Part shown: piece after piece, positions 51,201 through 61,913 of the stretch
How positions within the stretch are numbered: position 1 is the stretch's first letter
Layout: every line of letters begins with the position of its first letter
Notes under the pieces: generated by a model
What the model saw: the letters and a program-made list of their open reading frames with translations, nothing else
Database searches by the model: none
What the model was told of the DNA's origin: nothing
Program-made: the position numbers and the translations under genes
Assembly (NCBI RefSeq): GCF_040054535.1
Contig: NC_090797.1
Coordinates: 6,999,001-7,063,000, forward strand
DNA length: 64,000 nucleotides
Origin: Antennarius striatus
Taxonomy: Eukaryota > Chordata > Actinopteri > Lophiiformes > Antennariidae
Reading direction: 5' to 3'

Positions 51201-54200
51201 ACAGGGGTTGCTGGTGTTTCCGATTGGTCTGTCCTGGTAGGTGTGCCACAAGGGGAGCCGTAGGGTGTTGAACTCTCGGACATGCAGGCGTCTAATGGGC
51301 TCAAACGGCGCTTTTTCAAAGGTGTAGGTAGTTCTGTGGAAGGAAATGTGATGCGTGCTTTAACATATTTATCAGATCGTGATTGATATGATAAAATGAC
51401 ACAATGTGGCAAAAAAGAAGTCAACAAAAGCACTTTCTAAAGATATTTTGAGTTTCTCACAAAGACCGTACCTGGTAGTGAGCAGATACCGTTGTAGGGT
51501 AAAGGGCTGTCAGAGTCTCCGTTTATGGAGGGGCTGAGAGGACCCTCAAAGGGCATGAGGAGGCTCGGCCGTCTGGCTGGGCTAGTGGAGCCCTCCTCCT
51601 CTAAAGCCTGCTTCAACCAGCGCTGAAACAAACAGTTGAGATTCGATAAGAACGAAATGGAAACCACTAATAATTATATACTGATCATGCTAAAGCATCA
51701 ATAACTTTTGAAGAAATGCTGGAAAACAGTTTTATAGTCATAGTTTTAGCTAATAAAACAATGGCATCAATTTAGTAGACCCTTATCCTTTCTAAACTAA
51801 AGAAATTTTACTTTTTCCTGAAGATTCAAAGGCGACCCTGAATATTTCTAAAGGAGGATTCCATACCTTCTTGCACGAGCCTGTGGTTGGTGGCGTTTCT
51901 GGCAGCTCCCTGGAGCGTCGCCTCCCGGTAGGGACACCAGGAGTTGTGGGGCTGCGATTTGCCAGGAAAGGGGATGAGAATCGAATGTAGTGCTTGGGCG
52001 TGCTGTAGACCTGCGGTGAGCAGGCCATGCCCGGCAGCGCATTGAGTTGTGTGGCCAGCACTTCAGGGTCACTGCTTATTCTCAGTGGCCGCTCTGGAAC
52101 CGGCTCTGGGGTTCGTACTGCACCCCGATCCTGTTGCTTCTCTCCTACCCACTCGCTCACAAAGTGCTGTTGAAAAGTCAGGAAAAGTTTTATCAAGCTT
52201 TATAACGTCCTGTCCATTGAAGGTGTGCCTAAATAAACTAGTTTACTGGTAATTTAATGAAATTGCTCAATAATAGAGACATTGCTGTTGCTTCTGCAGA
52301 AACGACATGTATACCTTTTTAGTTTTGAAGTTCTTGCTACCCGTGCGGTTTCTGTCAGGCGCAGGTGAGCTGCTGTGTGGAGGACTGGTGTCCGGCGCTT
52401 GGGTTGAAATGACCTCTGGCTCTGGAGGAGTCGGTGTTTCTCCTTCTGGGGCTTCAATGGTGGGAGGCTCTACAGACTCAATGGGAGAGCCTGGTGGCAG
52501 GTCAGAGCAGTTGCTTATGGTGCGAGCTCGTCTGCGCTGTTGACCGATGTGTGTGCGGTTCCTCGAGAAACTTTTCCTGTTCCTTGAACCTTTGACCTTG
52601 GCCGGTTTCAATCCTGGCTCCTCTTTCACCTCCAGAAGTGGCTGCAATACAGACAGTATTTTATGCACCCTGGTCAAAAACAATCTTTAAAGACATTTCA
52701 AATGTTTCTACATAGTAGTGAAGAATTTCCTCTAAATACAAGAGATTTTTGTTGCTTCGGTCTCTCGTTTTCTCATTCAGTCTCCATGCCTTCACCTGCA
52801 TGACAGCTGGAGAATCGGCCGTCTCCGGTGTGGCTGGAGGCTCTTCCTTGATGTCACTGCGGATCCCGACCTCTGATTTGACACTACCGATCCTTTCAAG
52901 AGCTTGCTCCCTGCGCTTCTCCCTCTTCTCCATCCGGGCAAACGCTTGAAGGATGGCTTCCATCTTCCTCTCCTCTCGTGTCTGCAGTGCGATAGAAGAT
53001 GGATTTGACAAACAGAGCAGAGGCGTTAGTTCATGGAGCACTACTTTCCATAGACTCCCAGAGGTAACGATACAACAGGTTAATGGTACACTACACAGCC
53101 AAAGCAGATGTAGCCGATTACAAAGCACCGAGAGTGGAGAAACAGGTAAAAATTTACCCTCCCTTTCACAATTAAAAAAAAAAAAAGGTCATACAGAAGG
53201 GAAAACTGCACAGATCCAAATGGTAAAGAGCCTGCATTAATATAAAACATTTTCACAGAGCAAAATGCCTTACAATGAAACCCGGGAAAACCAGGAATTT
53301 ATGAAAGCATGTTTTATGTGTTGTGTGCATATTCGTGCCATTAACTTCCTTGGGTCGACCTCCACCAAAAAAACCCACACAAAGACTTCCATCTATAGTC
53401 AGAACACCACTTCATACCACAGAACATTCTGAAACGACAGACGCATTGCTGCATAGAGCAGGTTGAGGACAGGTGTCTGTAAAGACGGGACAGTTAGTAC
53501 TCTTGGAAGTCAATCACCTCAAGGAGATTTGGTGGTGGGGAAGCTGGTAGATGAATGGAGAAGGGTTCACTATGTAGGGGTCAAGTTTACCTCCTTGAGT
53601 TTCAGTCCCTTCCAGTTGGAAGCCCCCCCGACAGGGAGATGGGACTGCTCCGCTGGGTTACCCTGAATGTTCAATGAAGAGACAGCCCAGTTTAGAAGAG
53701 ACATGCCCCCCCCTAAATGCACTACTGCACCAAACAGCACTGAGGTAACTAACGTCTGAGTGACGTCTAGATTAGGGGGATTTTCTCAAATAGCCGATGT
53801 TTACACCTTTGCTATATACATCTGCCAGACAGTTCCTCCTGCCTTTAATAACCTCTGTCAGCCTAGAACAAAACACAAGCTTTTTAAATTTGGAATGTCA
53901 TTTGAAGTTGCTGTCCCACCGCTTCAAACAACAACTGGCTGAACTCTCTAAAAATCAAAAGAAATCTCTGGCAGCCTTAATTTAAGGACAAAACTCACAA
54001 ACTATCGCTAGAACCCACCACAAAACCAACAAAAAAATATAGGCACAAAACAAAATTTACACATGTAATTGGTAAAGTATGTTCCTTTATTAATCGTAGT
54101 TGGTTGCCTGTAGGTACAGCCTCCTTGCTGACTATCAACCTGCACAGGATCTCATATCAATGTCAGCCTTCAACACTCTTCTATATTTGTCCTTTATCTA

Positions 54201-57200
54201 ACAAGGAAAGTCAATTGAGAACCAGTTCGACCCGGATATATCCCATAGTGAAAGACAGAAAATCCATTCTCATTCTCACCCTCACTCACACCTATGGTCA
54301 ATTTTAGAATCTTCAATTCACTTATGTTGCTTGTCTTTGGTACTAGGAGGAATCCGGCGACCCCGAAGAGAACCCACGCAGACTCGGGGAGAACACTCAA
54401 ACTCCTCACAGAAAGGCCCTCAGTTGAATTTGAACTTGTGACCTTCTTGTTGTGAGGCTACAGCGCTACCCAGTGCCCCACCATGCTGTCATCACAAAGC
54501 TACCACAGGATGGTTGTGGTTTAAAAAAAAAAAAGAGTAGAACAACCTTCAACTCTGTGGGTCAACCAAAATTAAGTCAGCACATTCAAACAATACAGAA
54601 ACGGCCAGTCTGACTTTTCAAACAACAGGGGCCCTTGTTTAAATAGGCAGGATATGGTGCCAATGTACACCGGTGGTATCTCCCCCGCACCTTGTCATGG
54701 CAGGGATTTACAACACCCACACGCATATTACACCCGTGATCGTCGGTTTGTGAACGCACTCTTCTTTGGCCTGGCAGCACAGCTCCCCCCGGGCCACATT
54801 CCATAGAAAACAGCCTATTGGATCTCAATATGGCCCTGGCAACAAGGCTTTATCCTCTAAAGCACCTCCTCTTCCTCAGCAGCACCCTCCCTCCCTCTCT
54901 TCAACTATCTATCCCTCTCTGGTCGATTAGAGTTGTACAGCAGCCAAAGATGAGTCAGCTCTTTGCACCTTGGGTCCTCTGTGTGAAATGAAGCTGACTG
55001 TAGTGCAATTTCTACAAGACTTGTGAGTTAGAGTGTGTATGTATGATCCAATTGCTAACGACATAAGGCTGTTTGGCAGGGGGAAAAGAATGGTTGAACC
55101 AGTAATTGGCTATTTCCAACTCCTAGCTGCAATGGCGATGAAAAGACTCATACAAAAAACCTATAAAACAAATTTGGGGGCCACTTCAGATTGCCTGATG
55201 ACAACATAATGAATTATGACTGAACAGGACGTGGTGTTGGAACTGGGCATTTGACTCTGGAGGTCATTTAATTGTCTCGTATGCTGGAGAGAAAATAAGG
55301 AAAACTTAACCAGTACTGTGAAGAAGAGGGAAGTCAGAGGGAGAAAACACAATTAACACTGAGCAAACAGCAGTAGGGGGATTGACAATGGTTGGAGCAC
55401 AAGCAGCAGATGATTGATGAAGAGGAGGGTAGTTTTATGCGAGGGAGGTAGAGTACAGCTGTTCCTATTCAAGCCAGAGCACCCTTAGCAAATAAATAGT
55501 CAAGTCCACCCCCTGAGCAACAGAGTTTTATTATTGCGCTTTCTGCTGGGTGGCTGCGTGGCAAAAAAGCTGTAGCCCCTAGTTTGGCACACTTACCATC
55601 TTCCTCCTCCTCTCTGCAATCTGCTCCTCTGACTCCATCTCTACTTCATTGCTAACGGAGCTTTTGTCTTCTAGATCCTCATATAACTCAGGATCCTGTA
55701 AGGGGAGAGTGGGGTATGGCGCTTTATCATGGCTGATCAGTCAGTCTGACTACAGACTAGAGGGAGACAGGTAAAAGTGGAGGAGAGGGGAGGTGAGGGA
55801 GACAGGGAGGGGCAGGGTAGTAATCTGAAACATGTGAAGTAGAAATGTTTGGCGCAGTCTTCAAGAGGTCTGAGCACAAAACACCTGCACAGACCTCATC
55901 CTTGATCTCAACATGTTGCCCTGTTCAAAAGGGGTGCTTCATGAATCAATTATTTTTGGTATCTTTTCCACTCCAAGCTGTGATCATCTTGATGCACCAG
56001 TGATGACTTTTACATATTTTTGTTCTTCGTTAGGACATCTTATCTGTCTTCCACACACTAATCGCATTTTACAAAGGGCAAACACCAAATTTTCAAATGC
56101 AACTCCTAAAGACAATCTTTAAATTGAACAAATATGCTTTGGACATGGTAAATTAAGTACGGAATAACCTGCAAAGTTTTGTTTTAAAGTGCATGAGAGA
56201 GAAACACCAGTCTCTATTTTCGTTTACTGTAAGAAAAGAGGCACAAATAAATCTTGTGCAATGACAGTAAAATCTGAACTAAGACTATACTAATATTAGT
56301 TGACAGGGCAGAGATGAATGATTAAAGAAACGGTGGGAGAAAGGATGTATAGTAAGAAAGTGTAACAATGGAATATACATGCAACTAGCAACAACAAAAA
56401 GACAAAGCCTCAACATGTAAAACACAATCAAATGGGTTTTTAAAGGGAGATGGTACAGGGTGTGTGTCAAGTTATATTCTTAAAACCAAATCTTGCCTGG
56501 TTGTTTGAGATGGAAAGGCGAAGAGGAGACAGCTTCCTTTGTTTTCCGTCGCTCACACTCTTGCCCTTCCCCTCGCCATCCAGACCCATGTTCTGGTTTT
56601 GGCCTTGGTCGTCCCGAACCACCTCTTTATCCTTGCGACTCCCTCGGCGCCGACCCACGGAGCCCAGGTTCTCTGTTGGTTCTAGGTTGTGCTTTAGCAC
56701 CGGGCACTCCTGGTTCCCCTTCACACAGGCACAGTCTACCTTGTATTTACTACAAATGTGATGGTAGGCAAGACGAACAGAAAAGGAAAACGTATAATAT
56801 CAGGTTAGAATACACATGACATGATCATGTCTTGTAACTGTCTTACCAAGTTTTCAACTTAATACTCACCAGCTGCCATAATCATAATCAAAACCGATGG
56901 TGATCTCTGAGCCCTTGGTGATAGACCTCAGCGAGTAGATGTACAAATGTAGCATGCCGTCCTCAATGACATGCCGTACCTAAGGTAAGTTAAAGCAAAA
57001 CAGAAGAGTAATGGATTAAGTCTCAGTCATTCATTTACGCAGAATTATTCTATGCATTTAGCTGTTTACTTACTTCTGAATTAGGGGTGCAGGAACGCCG
57101 AATGAAGCGTGCCTCATTACCAAAGCTGCGAGCATCCACACACATCTCCAGCCCATCAAATTTAGAGTAAAATAAGACAAACGGGTATGGCCTAAAATAA

Positions 57201-60200
57201 AAAAATAAATAAAGATAAAAAGACAAGTGTTTAAGTGTTCAAGACAAGTGTTCATTTATGGAAACACAGCCACCTCAAATTGTGACAGAACCTTATTTGA
57301 CCTTAATTATCTACTTAAATCAAAAACTCCTCTTATTCACAAGGAACAAAGGAGACTCGCATACTGACCTCTTGAAGAAATATCCATTGGCCTCAAACTG
57401 CTGTCGAAGCATGAACTTTCCCCTGTACTCAATGATGAGGGAGTCTGGGGCCAAGTCTCGAACTGCCTTGAGGATCTTCTTGTTCTTTTGAACTTGACTC
57501 TGAAAGAAATACACAAGCACATATGAGTGCACCACCTGGACAACTTGCACATTACAATAAACTAAAATTCAGACAAAAAGCAAGTGCAGTAGACTGAAAG
57601 AATTCTGATGTGTAGGAAACTTTCAATCAGGTAACTACGCATGCACATTGAAGACTCTAAGACTAAGTGAGTTGGGAGTGAATATATTTACCTCCACGGG
57701 AGGTTTGAAAGAGGCGGGATGCGTGTTGTAGGCCAGGCTTTTACCGTCACCCTGTTCTTTAACACGCAATAAGACCTGGACGTCCTCACTGTACTGATTG
57801 CTGCTGGCCTCCTCGTAACGTTCCATCCACGTCTTAATCTTGTTCTCCCACAGAGACAGGTGCTCTGTTGGCTCCTGCTCCGGGGCGGCGCCCTGACAAA
57901 AAAAAAAAAAGAACATTTGTGAGTTGACATCGTCTTGAGAGGAAGCAACGGCAGGATTTGCAGATGCTTCTGTGAGAGTACCTTTACTCTGGAGGACTTC
58001 CTGGACCCCTCTCGGAATGCCTGCCAGAGAAAGAAATTGAAAAGTTGAAAAGGTATAAAACTAAGTGATTTGACCGATTTCTTTATAAACCAATCAAACC
58101 TAACCTTTTTAGCTCGGGCAGATGATGCAGGAGGCTCTTTGTCACCACTCTTTTTTCGTTTTTTATCAACCTGCTTATTGCCAAGGCGCCCTGTAGTCAG
58201 GGTGATGGTGGTAGGCGTGTGTTGGAATGTGGAGTAGAGCTCTAATGGCACCTCATCTCCACTCTCTGTAGCACTCGTGTCCCCATCTGAATAAACCAAA
58301 ACTGAAGCTTAAAGAGGGGAAGACAGAACAAAGCTGCTTTTTGATGCAGGATAAAAAAGAAGCTTGTCATGTTCGAATTATGCAAGAGGTAATCTGACAG
58401 CTTTAGAAAATGCATTTGCTTCTTGTCCACCAGATGTCAGTGTGTCCCAGGCTCAGGCTGGGTAAAATTTGCCTATTTATGCGGGAAGGAGGCTGCACCC
58501 TTCAACCTGCTCTGTTCACCAATAAGCCACTTATTTACTGCAGCCAGGAAGTCAGTGAAAGCAGAACAGAAAGATCTATTTATTCGCTCAAGTAGAAAAC
58601 TTGGAATATAAACTTGCAAAGGTGTACACAGATCTTGTCAGTAGATAATTTAGCAAAATGTTTCTCTCCTTCTAACATATGCACTGAGAACTTTGATGAG
58701 ACTTTCAAAGTATAAATACAATGCAACCTTTACAAAGACAAGGGCTGTATAACCTTCTGTGTGATCTTTCTCACCAGACAGACATTCCCGTTTTCTGGTT
58801 TGTAGCAGGATGGCCCGCTCTCTGTCCAGGTGGCGTGGTTGGCAGCGTTCACACAGGTAGGTCTCAGGAATGTTCTGCCTGTCGATGCCCATGCAGTCTA
58901 TATGCTGCCAGGCACTACAACAAAATAAAGAAAAAGACTTCAAATAAATAATTCATCAAAAAAATTCATTGTTCAGTGATAAACAAACAAGAACGTCAAA
59001 TTATCAACCATAAAAAGAAGAACAAGGGAACTGTGTCAACTGGACGGGGTGGGGAGTGTGTGTGTGGGGGGGGTGTTTTTACCTGCACTTGTCACAGCAG
59101 ATCATGTATCCGTCATCGTGGGTGAACCCACAGATGCAGCGGGTGATGTCAGCACCATAGCTGCCATCCTCTGAGGTGCTGAGTGTGGTGCCCCTTGATG
59201 CTTCGTCTTGCCCCCCTGGAACAAACAATCCCCCTTCTTGTCGAATCAACATGGAGGGGGGAGGAGAGGCCGGTGGCGTAGGTGGGGGTCGTGCCCCATA
59301 GTTATGGTCCTATTGGAGAGAATTTCTAGTATTTAAAAGGTTGCTGAATTTGGTTAATTCACCAAAGTATCCTGGAAGCCACAAACTGATATGAAATGTC
59401 TTGTGTTTAAGAATAAATAGAAAAAATAGTCCTAAAAACTAAGAGATTACATTTCTAATGATGTAAAACAGTGCATTGCAACAAATTCACATTTCTGAAG
59501 CAATTGAAAGCTTGCATGCAAAAAAAACCCCTAAATGATCCTGCGCCATAAGTAGATAGACCTCATCATTGTGTATTCACTACTTAGCAGAAAAAGAGAG
59601 CTCAATTAAAGTATGACCTTTGTGAAATGCTGAGAAGAAACACTGAAATACTTACAGCATAAGGCAGGCCAATGTAACTCTGGGAATGGTGAGAGCTGCT
59701 GCTGTAGATCTGGTGTGGGTAGCTGGACTTTTCTACCACCACAGGGCTAGCCTCCACCGATTCTGGTCTGCAAAATAAAACAGAGGGAACATTATTATTT
59801 TATAATGGAAAAATATGATAACTAATCGATTGAATAATGTGTGCGTGCAACAGTTTGTAAAGAAAAGTTACAGGTTCGTTAAGGCATTGTCCCCTATGCT
59901 CAGGATAAATATTTTATTTCTGCACAATTTTAAATTTCACAGTGAAGCAAAGATTAGAGAAAAAGAGGACACTTTTAAATTTGCTAATGTATATTTCTAT
60001 ATTCTAAATTCACACCGCCTTCAAATTTATTTTCTGAGCCTCTGTAAGATGCCTGAATTACAAGGGTCAACAGTGTTTGAAGGGCTGAACAACTAGCGGA
60101 AAATAATTGGAAATGAGCATTTAGGACCTCTCACTACAAGTTTGCACGTTTTGCACAGATCAATTTGATTATTTGACCCAATGTACAAGCCATTTACCAA

Positions 60201-61825
60201 ACAAAGGTAAATGCAAAACACATGCAGCTCAATAGTCACCCCGCCTGTGATACTCCATGTTTAGTTTGGCTATATTACATATATGAGCTACCAGCTCTGA
60301 AGAAATGAGCTGAAACAGCATGAGATTTTCTGTGATGATATGTGTCTGTTTTAAAATCGGGTGAATTCTCTCTGATTCTGGAATTTTTCTGATTCCTTAC
60401 ATGACTAAGGGATCAAAAAAGTTCTAATCTTGGTGGAGGAGTCTTAAGTAAAAGAGGCTCATGTCACAATTTAACTTTAAAATTTTCTTTGATAAAATGT
60501 AAGTAGTAGGAAGTTATTTTGCCCAGCATCTAACCATAACCTTGAACATTGAAGCACTACTTGCACACTGACATATCAGTCTTTACAAACATTACATTAT
60601 GCCTGAGAGTGCTTTTAATTTTGATACTTAACACACACATTGCTGATAATAGTTTCACGCAATTTTTTTGGGATGTTGTTGCATTATGTCATAAGAAGTG
60701 ACTCGCGTTCCTTAGCTGGAAAACCTTAGTAGAATGAGGCAAATAAGAGAAATATGCCAAATAAATTAAATTAGTACTATTAGATAGATAGATAGATAGA
60801 TACTTTATTAATCCCGGAGGAAATTGCATATTACCCCCTTAGCCACAAGGCAGACAATCACAATAAAAATGCTGTCTCTCACAAAAATAGCAAAACAACA
60901 CACACAATAGAAGATCGTTCATACCAAACCTGTATAACCACTTTCTCTATCGTCACATTGCTGTTGAGGCTCGAGAGCCTGTTTGGCTGTTTAAAATCAA
61001 CACACCTTTATTATGACATGATTAATTTGTCCGTTGCTGAGGGGTGGTTCTACAGGAAGTGGGAAGTGGAAATGCTAAAAGGATGGCATGAAGTAATGTA
61101 GTCACGTATGAAAAGTGAAGATATAATAAAAGAACCCTGAGGAAAGACTGAGCCCTACAGTACAACTAGATGTAGCAGCTATTCGTGTGACAGTGAATTA
61201 TCTACGTATGTGAACCATTCATTTATGTGAAAACATCAACATGTTATCTACTTCCCAAAGATTTTTTTAATAAAAAACTGCGCTGAAGTCAAAGACAAAC
61301 ATTAACTGCTAATGTTATTTCCTTTACGACTACCTTGTGCTAAAAGTACACCTGATTCCATCAGGGAATTAGCAAGTTGCTTTCAAAACCGAAAATGTCT
61401 CACAGAGAATACTGGACAACCTCTCAGGTACACTGGGTACAAAACATCAAGAGTATGGGGACTCTGAAAAGGCTGCGTAGCATTTATGTCTGTAATATTA
61501 TCACCGACTTCTTACAATGTGACTCCACAGGAAAATCTACCCTTCAGTACAGGCAAAAGAACAAGCAAGTGTTAAATGACACAGGTGAAATTTTTAATGA
61601 AAAAGACATATTTCTTCCAATTAAAGTTATTTCCACTCAATTCACTCATCCAGTTCCAATTTAAAATAGAGATACTATACCTGCACGAGCCCTTCTCAGC
61701 CCCATAGCTTTTGTTGCATGCTGTAAAAGCAATGTGCAATACTTCCTGTATGTGTTACCGCTCAAGTATTCAGTCAAAGTGAAAACGTAAGTGCATACTT
61801 GAGTTCTGGAGGCAGTCCCAGAGCA

Positions 61826-61913
<88 letters not shown>

